Of a DNA stretch of 64,000 nt, positions 36,837 through 45,358 are shown one piece after another (position 1 is the first letter of the stretch; each line of letters begins with the position of its first letter). The notes under the pieces were generated by a model. The model was not told the DNA's origin. It ran no database searches and was given only the letters and a program-made list of their open reading frames with translations. Origin of the DNA: Dehalococcoidia bacterium (GTDB lineage: Bacteria > Chloroflexota > Dehalococcoidia > SM23-28-2 > HRBIN24); NCBI GenBank assembly GCA_025062275.1, contig JANXAP010000029.1:27049-91048 (forward strand), in the 5' to 3' direction. The position numbers and the translations under genes are program-made.

Positions 36837-38645
36837 TCACAGGGACTGCAGTATGTAGCCGGGGGTCATGGGCCGACCGTCGTAGCGCAGGATGGAGCGC
36901 AGCTTGCGAGGCATGGGGCCTGTGGCCTCCCGCTGCACCAGCCCCCTGAGCTGGGCGGCGGCCGAGTATTCCACCACGTAGACCACGCGGCAGCTACCGA
37001 CGAAACGGCGCACCTCCCGCGACGGGAAGGGCCAGATGGTGCGCAGCGCCATGAACTTGGCCCTGTGGCCCGCTGACGCCAGGCGCTCCACCGCCTCCAG
37101 CACCGGCCCGTAGGTGGAGCCGTAGGCGATGAAGCCTATGGGGGCATCGGCGGGGCCGTGGAGCCGCGGCGAGGGCAGGTCGGGGTCGCGCTGAATCAGG
37201 GCCATGCGCTTGACCACCCGCTTCTCCACCATCGCCTGGCGGACGACCATCTCCTCGGTGATGTAGCCCTCCTCGGTGTGCTCGTTGGTGTTGGCATAGA
37301 TGGTGTGGATGCCCGGGGTGCCCGGAAAGGCCCGCGGCGAGATGCCGTCCTCCGTGAGGGCGTAGCGGCGATAGCGACCGTTGTGCCCGTTGACGGGGCC
37401 GGTCACCACCTTCCCCCGGTCGATGACGAAGCGGGCCGGGTCCAGGGGCGGCGTAGTGTAGGTGGACTGGGCGAACATCTGGTCATAGACCACGAACACG
37501 GGGCACTGGTAGCGGTCGGCCAGATTGAACGCCTTCTCCATCATGTAGAAGGCATCCTCGGGCTCGGTGGGCGCCAGCACGATGCGAGCGAAGTCGCCGT
37601 GGCCTCCGAAGACGACCTCGTTCAGGTCCTCCTGCCCCACCTTGGTGGGCAGCCCTGTGGCCGGCCCGCCCCTCTGCGACACGACGATGACCACCGGCGT
37701 TTCGGTCATCCCCGCTGCCGAGATGGCTTCCTGCATCAGCGAGAAGCCCGGGCCGGAGGTAGCCGTCATGGCGCGGGCGCCGGCCACGCTGCCGCCGATG
37801 ACGTGGTGAGCGGCGGCCATCTCGCTGTCGGCCTGGATCACCACGCCTCCGAGGGCCGGCATCTTCTCGGCCATGTACTCCAGCACCTCCGACGCAGGGG
37901 TGATGGGGTAACCGGCATAGAAGCGACAGCCGGCCACGATGGAGCCCAGGGCCACCGCCTCGTTGCCCAGCAGCAGCTGACGCTGGTCGCCGTCCGGGGC
38001 CGAGATGGGCAGCCGCAGGTCGGGCAGCTCCCAGCCCTCGGCTCGGGCGTGCTCCAGGCCGGCACGGAAGGCCTCCAGGTTCAGACGGAAGAGGTCGCTG
38101 CCCTCGCCGAAGATGCGGGCGAAGCGCCGGGCGAAGGCCTCCTCGGGCAGGGAAAGCATGTGGGCCAGGACGCCCAGGGCGATGGTGCCGCGGACGATGT
38201 AGTTCCCGAACTGCTCCTTGGCCATTCGGCCCATAGGCAGGCCGAACAGCCGTGCACCCTTGGCCCTCAGGACGTCCTCGACCTGCTCGGGACGCACCTC
38301 GTGCCCCGTGTTGGGGTATTCGAGGCGCGGAGAGGAGTCGTAAAGGACGACGCCGCCGTTGCGCAGGCGCGACAGTGGGGGCACTCTGCCCTCGCCCGTC
38401 CAGTCCAGAAGGGCGCCCTGATCGAAGGCCTCCAGGATGTCGAAGTGGTCGTCAGGGCCGTAGATGGGGGCGTCGGCGGCGCGCAGCCCGAAGGCCGTGT
38501 CGCGGGTCTGGATGTTGGAATAGACCTCCTCGCGCCAGACGAAGGCCCATGCCCCCAGGTCCTTCAGCACCTGGCCCAGCATCGAGATATTGGTGTTGGT
38601 GCCATCGCCGGCGCGACCGGCCCCGCAGACCTGCAAGGAACGCAT
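36837..38645 (-). CDS. korA: 2-oxoacid:acceptor oxidoreductase subunit alpha (gamma-alpha fusion)
   Basis: A 602-residue fused gamma-alpha subunit. The N-terminal gamma domain begins VCGAGRAGDGTNTNISMLGQVL, and the alpha domain begins at about residue 215 with FYAGYPITPASEVLEYMAEKMP and ADSEMAAAHHVIGGSVAGARAMTATSGPG. The ATG at 38645 has GGAGGAG eight bases upstream and fits the family start. It partners KorB. The fusion is the arrangement found in aerobic and many Chloroflexota enzymes. Confidence 0.93.
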   Translation of the reverse strand: MRSLQVCGAGRAGDGTNTNISMLGQVLKDLGAWAFVWREEVYSNIQTRDTAFGLRAADAPIYGPDDHFDILEAFDQGALLDWTGEGRVPPLSRLRNGGVVLYDSSPRLEYPNTGHEVRPEQVEDVLRAKGARLFGLPMGRMAKEQFGNYIVRGTIALGVLAHMLSLPEEAFARRFARIFGEGSDLFRLNLEAFRAGLEHARAEGWELPDLRLPISAPDGDQRQLLLGNEAVALGSIVAGCRFYAGYPITPASEVLEYMAEKMPALGGVVIQADSEMAAAHHVIGGSVAGARAMTATSGPGFSLMQEAISAAGMTETPVVIVVSQRGGPATGLPTKVGQEDLNEVVFGGHGDFARIVLAPTEPEDAFYMMEKAFNLADRYQCPVFVVYDQMFAQSTYTTPPLDPARFVIDRGKVVTGPVNGHNGRYRRYALTEDGISPRAFPGTPGIHTIYANTNEHTEEGYITEEMVVRQAMVEKRVVKRMALIQRDPDLPSPRLHGPADAPIGFIAYGSTYGPVLEAVERLASAGHRAKFMALRTIWPFPSREVRRFVGSCRVVYVVEYSAAAQLRGLVQREATGPMPRKLRSILRYDGRPMTPGYILQSL

Positions 38646-38708
38646 CACCGACTCCTCCTGACCGTGCAATAGAACAAAGCTATGACCTTCATCTGCACCC
38701 TCGATTCT

Positions 38709-38737
38709 ATTGAACCTCATATAGTAGACTCGGTCAA
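38709..38737 (-). promoter_or_regulatory. candidate sigma-70-like promoter for korAB
   Basis: On the minus strand TTGACC (38732-38737) is separated by 17 bases from TTCAAT (38709-38714), with the korA start about 60 bases downstream. The -35 is close to consensus and the -10 is weak. It lies in the divergent spacer with the acyl-CoA dehydrogenase at 38791. Confidence 0.4.
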
Positions 38738-38790
38738 CGCCGTTCCTGTTAACAGCGGGTAAAATGGGGGGAGCACGGGGGACAGGGGGC

Positions 38791-39951
38791 ATGGATTTCC
38801 GTCTCAGCCCGCAACAGCAGGCCCTGCGCCAGGAGGTGTGTCGCTTTCTCAGCCAGGAGTTGGGGGCCGACCACGATAGCGACCCCGCACCGCTCCCGCC
38901 GGGCTATCTGCACCACAGGGAGTTCGAGCGCAAGCTGGGCGAGCGAGGCTGGCTGTCCCTCAACTGGCCTCCCCAGTACGGCGGCAGTGGCCGACCGACC
39001 TTCGACCAGTTCCTGGTAGAGGAGGAGATAGGCCTGCACGGCGGCCCGGCCAGCGACGCCCTCGGCCGCGTCATCGCTGCCCCTATCATCCTCGCCTTTG
39101 GCAGCGAGGAGCAGAGGCAGGAGTTCCTGCCCCGCATGGCCCGAGGGGAGCTGGCCTGGTGCCTGGGCTACACGGAGCCGGAGGCAGGCTCCGACCTGGC
39201 CTCGGCCCAGACCGTGGCCCGTGCCGAAGGCGACTTCTACGTGGTCAGCGGGCGCAAGCTCTACACCAGCGGCGCCGAGTTTGCCGACCTCTGCCTCCTA
39301 GTGGCCCGCACCGATCCGACGGCCCCCAAGCATGCCGGCATCTCGTTGCTGGCGGTGCCCATGTCGTCGCCGGGGGTGACGGTGCGCCCCCTGTACAACC
39401 TGCTGGGGCTCCACTGGTTCAACGAGGTCACCTTCGACCAGGTGCGGGTCCCGCGGCGCTACCTCATCGGCCCCGAGAACGGCGGCTGGCAGATACTCAA
39501 CTCGGCCCTGGGAGTGGAGCGCATCACCGTCTATCGTTGCTTCCTGCACTGGCGCCTGTTCAGGGGGCTACTGCGCTGGGCCCGGGAGCACGACCTGGGG
39601 CCAGGGCGGGGCGTGGTGCGCCAGCGCCTGGCCGATCTGGCCATCGGCTTCGAGGTGGCGCGGCTGCTGCTCTACCGGGCGGTGCTGATGCACGACCGTG
39701 GCCTGGACTACCGGCCTCAGGCAGCCATGGTGAAGCTGTTCAACAGCGAGCTGGCCCAGCGCCTCTATCAAGTGGCCGTCTCGCTGCTGGGACCCTACGG
39801 GTCGCTGCGGGAGGGCTCGCCGTGGGCACCCTGGCAGGGGGCGGTGGCCCACGGCTACCTGTCGGCCGTCCAGGAGACGGTGGGCGCCGGCACCTCGGAG
39901 GTCCAGCGCAACATCATCGCCCTACGGGGTCTGGGCCTCCCCAGGGGGTGA
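38791..39951 (+). CDS. acyl-CoA dehydrogenase family protein
   Basis: A 386-residue acyl-CoA dehydrogenase. It has the FRLSPQQQALRQEVCRFL N-terminal helix, LGYTEPEAGSDLASAQT, and GWQILNSALGVERITVYR. The C-terminal VGAGTSEVQRNIIALRGLGLPRG is the typical end. Compared with the 25747-26916 protein it is a distant subfamily resembling those acting on unusual or bile/sterol-like acyl groups. The ATG at 38791 follows GACAGGGGGC. It is divergent from korA and convergent with a small coiled-coil gene, overlapping its end by 38 bases. Confidence 0.9.
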   Translation: MDFRLSPQQQALRQEVCRFLSQELGADHDSDPAPLPPGYLHHREFERKLGERGWLSLNWPPQYGGSGRPTFDQFLVEEEIGLHGGPASDALGRVIAAPIILAFGSEEQRQEFLPRMARGELAWCLGYTEPEAGSDLASAQTVARAEGDFYVVSGRKLYTSGAEFADLCLLVARTDPTAPKHAGISLLAVPMSSPGVTVRPLYNLLGLHWFNEVTFDQVRVPRRYLIGPENGGWQILNSALGVERITVYRCFLHWRLFRGLLRWAREHDLGPGRGVVRQRLADLAIGFEVARLLLYRAVLMHDRGLDYRPQAAMVKLFNSELAQRLYQVAVSLLGPYGSLREGSPWAPWQGAVAHGYLSAVQETVGAGTSEVQRNIIALRGLGLPRG

Positions 39952-40216
39952 TGCGGGCCTCGGCCACGTCCCTGAGCTGGGAGAGGACGCGGGTCCGCAA
40001 CCCCTCCAGCTCTTCCAGAGAGCGCCGCGCCTTGGCTATCTCGGCATCGAGGCGGTTGAGGAGGGTGCGCACGGCGCTCACGGCCTCCTCCAGTTGGGAG
40101 GCCAGCTCGCCGGGGCCTTGGGAGCCGAGGGGCGCTTGCTGCTGCGCCAGCAGCAGCCTTCCATCCCCCCTCTGGCGGTAGGTCTCATCGCCCGCTGTCG
40201 CGCCTGCCTCTATCAT
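39914..40216 (-). CDS. small coiled-coil protein of unknown function
   Basis: A 100-residue protein whose middle (residues 38-90) is one long amphipathic helix with heptad spacing (LASQLEEAVSAVRTLLNRLDAEI, then SLEELEGLRTRVLSQL), predicted to form a coiled coil. No signal peptide or membrane segment. It overlaps the end of the convergent acyl-CoA dehydrogenase. No family is recognised; it may be chance coding on the opposite strand over its 3' end, but the helix pattern supports a real gene. Confidence 0.5.
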   Translation of the reverse strand: MIEAGATAGDETYRQRGDGRLLLAQQQAPLGSQGPGELASQLEEAVSAVRTLLNRLDAEIAKARRSLEELEGLRTRVLSQLRDVAEARITPWGGPDPVGR

Positions 40217-40262
40217 CTTCCGCCACCTCCCATCCGCTGCTACGACGGGCCAGGCGCCGAGG

Positions 40263-40706
40263 TTACCCTTCCAGCCTGGCCTTGAGGCGCTCCAGCGAAG
40301 TCTCCATATCGTTCTCGAAGACCCTCACCATCACCAGGGCGTCCAGCAGACGCCCCAGCAGGCCCATGGGTGGCTCATATTCTATCACCCACTCCACCCG
40401 GGTCACCTCGCCGCTCTGAGGCAGGACGGTGAAGCGGTCGCGGAGGTGCAGCCCTCCCTCCCTGGTCTCGCGGGCGATGGTCTGGTTGTGGCGGTAGTCG
40501 GTGACGACGGCTGCCAGGTCCCAGGTGCGGGGGCCAACCTTGAAGGCCCACCGCTGGACGGAGCCCTGGACGGGCGGCCCGTTCTCCGGCACCTCGATGG
40601 ACCGGAAGGGGAGCGCCCACTGGACCTGGCGGGCCGGCTCCGACACCTCAGCGAAGACGTGCTCGGGGGTGGCCTCGATATCTATGGCCTTGCGGATACG
40701 CGGCAT
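40263..40706 (-). CDS. SRPBCC family protein (polyketide cyclase/START-like)
   Basis: A 147-residue SRPBCC-fold protein with the family start RIRKAIDIEATPEHVFAEVSEPAR and a C-terminal helix, GRLLDALVMVRVFENDMETSLERLKARLE. Such proteins bind hydrophobic ligands in a deep cavity. No catalytic residues can be assigned. It lies 46 bases upstream of the coiled-coil gene on the same strand and is divergent from the TPP enzyme. Confidence 0.82.
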   Translation of the reverse strand: MPRIRKAIDIEATPEHVFAEVSEPARQVQWALPFRSIEVPENGPPVQGSVQRWAFKVGPRTWDLAAVVTDYRHNQTIARETREGGLHLRDRFTVLPQSGEVTRVEWVIEYEPPMGLLGRLLDALVMVRVFENDMETSLERLKARLEG

Positions 40707-40842
40707 GGAGGCCTCCTGCGATGCTAGCTCCCATCTGCAGGCTAGATGGCGCCTGAATGGCTGTCAAGGGAGCGCACCCGCCGCTTGACAGCCCCGATGC
40801 GCCTGTGGTCATGTAGTGCCAGCCTGCGCTGGGAGGCACGCG

Positions 40843-42588
40843 ATGGCCCGCGTCCACGGTGGCGAGATGATCGCCCGGGTGCTGGCGGCGGCCGGCGTTC
40901 GGGAGCTCTTCACCCTGCATGGCGGCCACATCGACCCCATCCTGGAGGCATGCGACCGTCTCGGCTTTCGCATCGTCGACACCCGTCACGAGCAGGCGGC
41001 GGCCCACATGGCCGATGGCTGGGCGCGCACCACCGGTCGTCTCGGCGTTTGCGCCGTGACCGCCGGGCCGGGAGTCACCGATGCTGTGACGGGGGTGGCC
41101 AACGCCTTTATGGACTGCGTGCCGATGCTGGTGCTGGGGGGCCGCAGCCCCCTGCGGGACGATGACACGCTGCCGCTGCAGGGCTTCCCGCAGCTGGAGA
41201 TGATGCGGCCCATCACCAAGTGGGCCCGTTGCGTGTATCATCCCGAGCGCATTCCCGAATATGTGGCCATGGCCATCCGCCAGGCCACCACCGGACGCCC
41301 GGGTCCTGTCTACCTCGAAGTCCCCATCGATGTCCTTTTCGCCTCCTGCGACGAGGAGCAGGTGGTCTGGCCCCAGCAGCTCCGGCCGGAGCACCCGCCG
41401 GCCCCGCGTCCCGAGGCGGTGGAGGCGGTGCTGGACCTGCTGGAGAAGGCCGAGCGGCCGGTCATCCTGGCGGGAGGGGGCGTCTGGTTCTCGGGCGGGG
41501 CCGACCTGCTACGGGAGCTGGCCGAGGTGACCTCGGTGCCGGTGTTCATGAACGTCAAGGCCCGCGGCGCCGTGCCCGAGGACACTCCCCTGGGCTATGG
41601 CGGCTTCGGCATCTTCTCCTCCGGGCTGGTCCAGAGGGAAGTCGGGCCGGCTGACCTAGTGCTGGTGCTAGGGGCGCGGCTGGGCCTCTTCACCGGAGGA
41701 CGACGACAGAGCGTCATTCCGCCATCGGCCACTGTGGTCCAGGTGGACATCGAGGGCGAGGAGATAGGCCGTAACCGCGACGTGCAGGTGGGCATCGAGG
41801 CCGACTGCCGGGAGTTCCTGCGCCTGCTGGTGGAGGGCGCTCGTCGTCGGCGCTGGCCCGAGAGGTCCCGCTGGCTAGATGTGCTGCAGCAGGCCCAGCG
41901 GGAGCGTCAGCAGGCCTTCGCCCAGGCCCTGGAACGAGACGATGTGCCCATCCACCCCTTCCGCCTCGCTCACGAACTGGCCCAGCGCCTCGGCCCCGAC
42001 GACGTGGTGGTGGCCGATGGCGGCGAGGCGGCCTCTTGGATAGCCGATGCCGTGGCCATGCGCCGTCCCGGCCGCTTCCTTTCCCATGGCTACCTAGGCT
42101 GCCTGGGGGTGGGACTCCCCTTCGCCGCCGCCTGCAAGCTGGCCCATCCCGAGAGCCGAGTGCTGCTGGTAACGGGCGACGGCTCGGTGGGCCTCAACTT
42201 CGCCGAATTCCACACCGCCGTCCGCCACGGACTGCCCTTTGCCTGCGTCATCTTCAACGATAAGGCCTGGGGGATGTCCCGCCACGGCCAGCAGATCATG
42301 TTCCGGGGACGGACCATCGCTACCGACCTGGGGCTCGTCCACTACGAGAAGGCAGCGGCCGGCTTCGGCGTCCACCCCGAGCTGGTAACGCGACCCCAGG
42401 AGATAGGCCCTGCCCTGGAGCGGGCCTACGCCACGGGCCAGGTGGCCTGCATCAACGCCCTCATCGACCCCGAGGTGGTGGCCCCCGTCACCCTGGCCAT
42501 GATGGGTCTGCCCGCTGCCCCCCGGCCTGAGAGGACCACGGACGAAGGCAAGACGGTCTTGCCCTACTACGGCCAGCGAGAGCTGTAG
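40843..42588 (+). CDS. TPP-dependent enzyme of the acetolactate synthase/2-hydroxyacyl-CoA lyase family
   Basis: A 581-residue thiamine diphosphate enzyme. The catalytic glutamate is Glu50 in DTRHEQAAAHMADG. A central FAD/ADP-binding-like domain and a C-terminal TPP domain with VTGDGSVGLNFAEF and ICVFNDKAWGMSRHGQ-like residues follow. The layout fits acetolactate synthase, oxalyl-CoA decarboxylase or 2-hydroxyacyl-CoA lyase. With no ilvN nearby and acyl-CoA genes around it, a lyase role on 2-hydroxyacyl-CoA is plausible but unproven. The ATG at 40843 has GGGAGG upstream; a GTG at 40816 is less likely. Confidence 0.85.
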   Translation: MARVHGGEMIARVLAAAGVRELFTLHGGHIDPILEACDRLGFRIVDTRHEQAAAHMADGWARTTGRLGVCAVTAGPGVTDAVTGVANAFMDCVPMLVLGGRSPLRDDDTLPLQGFPQLEMMRPITKWARCVYHPERIPEYVAMAIRQATTGRPGPVYLEVPIDVLFASCDEEQVVWPQQLRPEHPPAPRPEAVEAVLDLLEKAERPVILAGGGVWFSGGADLLRELAEVTSVPVFMNVKARGAVPEDTPLGYGGFGIFSSGLVQREVGPADLVLVLGARLGLFTGGRRQSVIPPSATVVQVDIEGEEIGRNRDVQVGIEADCREFLRLLVEGARRRRWPERSRWLDVLQQAQRERQQAFAQALERDDVPIHPFRLAHELAQRLGPDDVVVADGGEAASWIADAVAMRRPGRFLSHGYLGCLGVGLPFAAACKLAHPESRVLLVTGDGSVGLNFAEFHTAVRHGLPFACVIFNDKAWGMSRHGQQIMFRGRTIATDLGLVHYEKAAAGFGVHPELVTRPQEIGPALERAYATGQVACINALIDPEVVAPVTLAMMGLPAAPRPERTTDEGKTVLPYYGQREL

Positions 42589-42591
42589 CCC

Positions 42592-43113
42592 TTACAGCAT
42601 TGTCGGGTAGACGACGCGCCCATCCTCCGCCCTGGCGAAGGGGGTGAGGGAGTGGGGCCGCCAGCGCCGCGCGTCCAGGATGTGCCGGACCTCCACCCCC
42701 TGGGCCACCAGATAGTCAGAGAGGAGCAAACGGTGGCAGCGGGCATAGGCCGCCTCGGCGCACATGACGGCGGTGGGCCGCTCCTGCGCCAGCTCCAGCA
42801 ACCGTCTGACGGCCTCGGCGAACTCGGATGTCAGCATGTGGTCAGCGTAGGCGCGGAAGCCCGGGCTGCGCCACCCTTCATTGGGCGACGGCCCCCGGGA
42901 TGGGCGGCGCCTTCCTCCCAGCTCGCGCATGTGGAGGTAACGGATGCCCTCGGCGGCCAGGGCCGCTGCCAGGGCCTCGGCGTTGAAATGGGGGTGGCGG
43001 CGAGACGAGGGAAAGCTGCGGATGTCCACCAGCAGGCCGATGCCATGCCCCTTCAGGGCGGCCAGGAAATCCTCCAGGCTGCGGTTGGAATGGCCGATGG
43101 TGTAGATGACGAT
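42592..43113 (-). CDS. DUF488 family protein, start codon unclear
   Basis: A DUF488 protein with VDIRSFPSSRRHPHFN, MRELGGRR and the MCAEAAYARCHRLLLSDYL motif. The first ordinary start in frame is GTG at 43029, giving 145 residues, but clear family sequence (IYTIGHSNRSLEDFLAAL) is encoded upstream of it. Between an upstream in-frame TGA and 43029 there is no ATG, GTG or TTG. The best fit to homology is an ATC at 43111-43113, six bases after the hydrolase stop, so this could be a rare start or a damaged gene. Function of DUF488 is not established. Confidence 0.75.
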   Translation of the reverse strand: MVIYTIGHSNRSLEDFLAALKGHGIGLLVDIRSFPSSRRHPHFNAEALAAALAAEGIRYLHMRELGGRRRPSRGPSPNEGWRSPGFRAYADHMLTSEFAEAVRRLLELAQERPTAVMCAEAAYARCHRLLLSDYLVAQGVEVRHILDARRWRPHSLTPFARAEDGRVVYPTML

Positions 43114-43118
43114 GGGAT

Positions 43119-43976
43119 CTACTCGGCCAGGAACTCCTCCACCACCTCCAGGAAGCGGTCCAGCTGGTCATGGTGGACCCAGTGTCCCGCCCCCTCGATG
43201 ACCACGGCACGGTAATTGGGGATGACGGCCACACGGCCGCCCTGGCGCGGATCGGAGGCCCAGCTCTCGCTCCCCTTGACCAGCAGCACCGGCGCCCTGA
43301 TCTGCGCCCAGATGTCCTGAGCGTCCTGGAGATTGAAGCCGTAGGGCGAGCGCTGACGGACGTAGTTGTCGAACTTCCAGGAGTAGGTGCCGTCGGGGTT
43401 CTGGCGCACGCCGTGCACCGTCAGGTGCCAGGCCATCTCATCGGTCAGGTGGGGATTGGCCTCCTTCATCCGCTTGGCCGCCGCCTCCAGGGAAGGATAA
43501 CGACGGGGCACGCGGCGCTCCAGCTCCCGCATCTGCTGTATCCAGTTGCGCATGCGCTGGTGAGCGGGCGGTATCTCGATCTGGGGCGGCCCCCAGCCCT
43601 CGATGGACACGACCTTGGCCACTCGCTCGGGGAAGACGCCGGCATACTGCAGGGCCACCCCGCCGCCCAGCGAATGGCCGATGATGGTCAGGGGGTCGCG
43701 GTCGATGGTATCGGCCAGGGCCGATATATCCAGCACGAATTCGGGCAAACTGTAGCTGCCCCCGATGGCCCAGTCGGAGTCGCCATGGCCCCTCAGGTCG
43801 GGGGCGTAGATGGTGTAACGGTCGGCCAACGCCCTGGCCACGAAGTCCCAGCTACGACAGTGGTCCTCGCCGCCGTGGATGAGCAACAGGGGCGGCCGAG
43901 AGCCATCGCCCCAGCGCACGTAGTGCAATCGCAGGCGCTGCGAGTAGTAGTAGTGGGACTCGGGACCTACCGACAT
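43119..43976 (-). CDS. alpha/beta hydrolase
   Basis: A 285-residue alpha/beta hydrolase with LLLIHGGEDHCRSWDFVARAL, DLRGHGDSDW, the nucleophile Ser102 in GHSLGG, and a late catalytic histidine in GAGHWVHHDQ. It resembles hydrolases of aromatic meta-cleavage and haloalkane types, but no substrate can be assigned. ATG 43976 is chosen because AGGAG lies eight bases before it; the ATG at 43982 is too close to that site. The longer upstream frame runs through the spacer without family similarity. Confidence 0.88.
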   Translation of the reverse strand: MSVGPESHYYYSQRLRLHYVRWGDGSRPPLLLIHGGEDHCRSWDFVARALADRYTIYAPDLRGHGDSDWAIGGSYSLPEFVLDISALADTIDRDPLTIIGHSLGGGVALQYAGVFPERVAKVVSIEGWGPPQIEIPPAHQRMRNWIQQMRELERRVPRRYPSLEAAAKRMKEANPHLTDEMAWHLTVHGVRQNPDGTYSWKFDNYVRQRSPYGFNLQDAQDIWAQIRAPVLLVKGSESWASDPRQGGRVAVIPNYRAVVIEGAGHWVHHDQLDRFLEVVEEFLAE

Positions 43977-44174
43977 CGCCATCGCTCCTGTCGCCTCAAA
44001 TAGGGCATCGTTCTCGGGTGTCCGGACGATCCACCACCGCTGTTCGTCAGCAGTGCTTTCAGGGACTGCAACGGACGTTTCGGACGACCAGGGTCTAACA
44101 CCGAAGATAGGGCATCGGCACCTTAACGACAACGGCAGAGTTTCAGGGCCGGGCGTCGTGTCTGGCGGCAGCTC

Positions 44175-44205
44175 TTGACACGACATGTCATTCAGTTGAT
44201 GATAC
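44175..44205 (+). promoter_or_regulatory. candidate promoter with an inverted repeat at 44176-44190
   Basis: TTGACA at 44175-44180 is followed by a weak -10 (GATGAT at 44198-44203 with a 17-base spacer, or TGATAC at 44200-44205 with 19). The -35 and the spacer contain the inverted repeat TGACA-N5-TGTCA, a plausible operator for a dimeric repressor. It lies 60-90 bases upstream of the hotdog hydratase gene at 44265. The rest of the 43977-44264 spacer shows nothing recognisable. Confidence 0.4.
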
Positions 44206-44264
44206 GTTGACGTGAAGTTCCGGCCCGCAGGGCCGGAAGAGGTGAAGCAACGGAGGCCGGAGGC

Positions 44265-44804
44265 ATGGAGCTGGCAGAGAGGGTCAAGGACTACATAGGC
44301 CAGAAGGCGCAACCAGTGCCGGGGGCTGACGAGGTGAACCTGCCCATGATACGGCACTGGTGCGAGATGGTGGAGGACGCCAACCCCGTCTACTGGGACG
44401 AGGAGTTCGCCCGCAAGAGCCGCTTCGGGCGCCTCATCAGCCCGCCCACCATGCTGCACACATGGCTGTTCGCTCGCTGGTGGCAACCCGACTACTTGCG
44501 CCAGGAGCGGGGCCAGGACCCCCTGGGCGTCATCTATCGCACAGCGGAGGAGATGGGCTACACCGCCAACATCGCTGTCTCCAACGAGGCCGAATACCTG
44601 GAGCCATACGGACCCGAGGCCGGTCGCATCATCGGCGTCAGGTATATATCCGAGGTCAGCCCCGAGAAGGCGACCCGCCTCGGGCGCGGCGTATTCCTTA
44701 CCATCGTAACGGAGTGTTATACCGAGAACGACAACCGCCTCGTCGGCATCAACCGCATGGTCCTGTTCAAGTACCGCCCCAACAGCGGGTCAGGAGGGCA
44801 GTAA
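44265..44804 (+). CDS. MaoC-like hotdog protein, N-terminal half type
   Basis: A 179-residue FAS1-like dehydratase half, related to the N-terminal hotdog of hydratase-dehydratase proteins. It shows MIRHWCEMVEDANPVYWDEEFARKSRFGRLISPPTML. The EDANPVYWD loop carries the Asn position but lacks the usual paired His, so it may be the partner of the next protein, supplying its non-catalytic half. It begins an operon of three genes with the second MaoC protein and an SCP2-type thiolase. Confidence 0.82.
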   Translation: MELAERVKDYIGQKAQPVPGADEVNLPMIRHWCEMVEDANPVYWDEEFARKSRFGRLISPPTMLHTWLFARWWQPDYLRQERGQDPLGVIYRTAEEMGYTANIAVSNEAEYLEPYGPEAGRIIGVRYISEVSPEKATRLGRGVFLTIVTECYTENDNRLVGINRMVLFKYRPNSGSGGQ

Positions 44805-44805
44805 C

Positions 44806-45246
44806 ATGTCGGCGCGAGCTGTGCAGTCCTGGTCGTCCCGACAGTGGCAGAGCGTGTCCGAGGGCGAGGAGCTGCCGCCCTTCGACTTCCCCATCACCGT
44901 CACGAGGCTGGTGATGGCAGTGGCGGGCACTCGCGACCTGTATGCCGTGCACCACGACCCGGCGGTGGCGCGCCGACAGGGCGCCCGCGACATGTTCGCC
45001 AACACCATGTTCTTCCAGGGCCTCATCAACCGCTACCTGAACGACTGGGGCGGCCCCGAGAGCTATCTGCGCAAGCTCGGCATCAGCATGCGCGACCAGG
45101 TCTGCCCCGGAGATACGGTGACCGTCAAGGGCCAGGTCACCAAGAAGTACGAGCGGGACGGCCAGAAGCTGGTGGACCTGGACGTGGTCATCATGCGGGG
45201 CGAAGTCCTGGCGGTGCAGGCCTGGGCCACCCTCGAGCTGGTATGA
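44806..45246 (+). CDS. MaoC family hotdog hydratase
   Basis: A 146-residue hotdog protein with GTRDLYAVHHDPAVARRQGARDMFANTMFFQGLINRYL, where the His-His-Asp-Pro pattern matches the MaoC active site. Its ATG follows the previous stop immediately, so the two hotdog proteins are made together and may form a heterodimer, as in some mycobacterial HadAB/BC and archaeal hydratases. A thiolase gene follows, fitting a beta-oxidation-like pair of reactions. Confidence 0.85.
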   Translation: MSARAVQSWSSRQWQSVSEGEELPPFDFPITVTRLVMAVAGTRDLYAVHHDPAVARRQGARDMFANTMFFQGLINRYLNDWGGPESYLRKLGISMRDQVCPGDTVTVKGQVTKKYERDGQKLVDLDVVIMRGEVLAVQAWATLELV

Positions 45247-45358
45247 CCCGCCCCGAGGCCTATTCCTCCCCCGACCGGGTCGAGCGCTTCGCGCTCCGGC
45301 CCGGCAGCGGAGCGCCCCCGCGGTCTTCCGCGCCAGTCCATGTGAGACGGTGAGAGCC

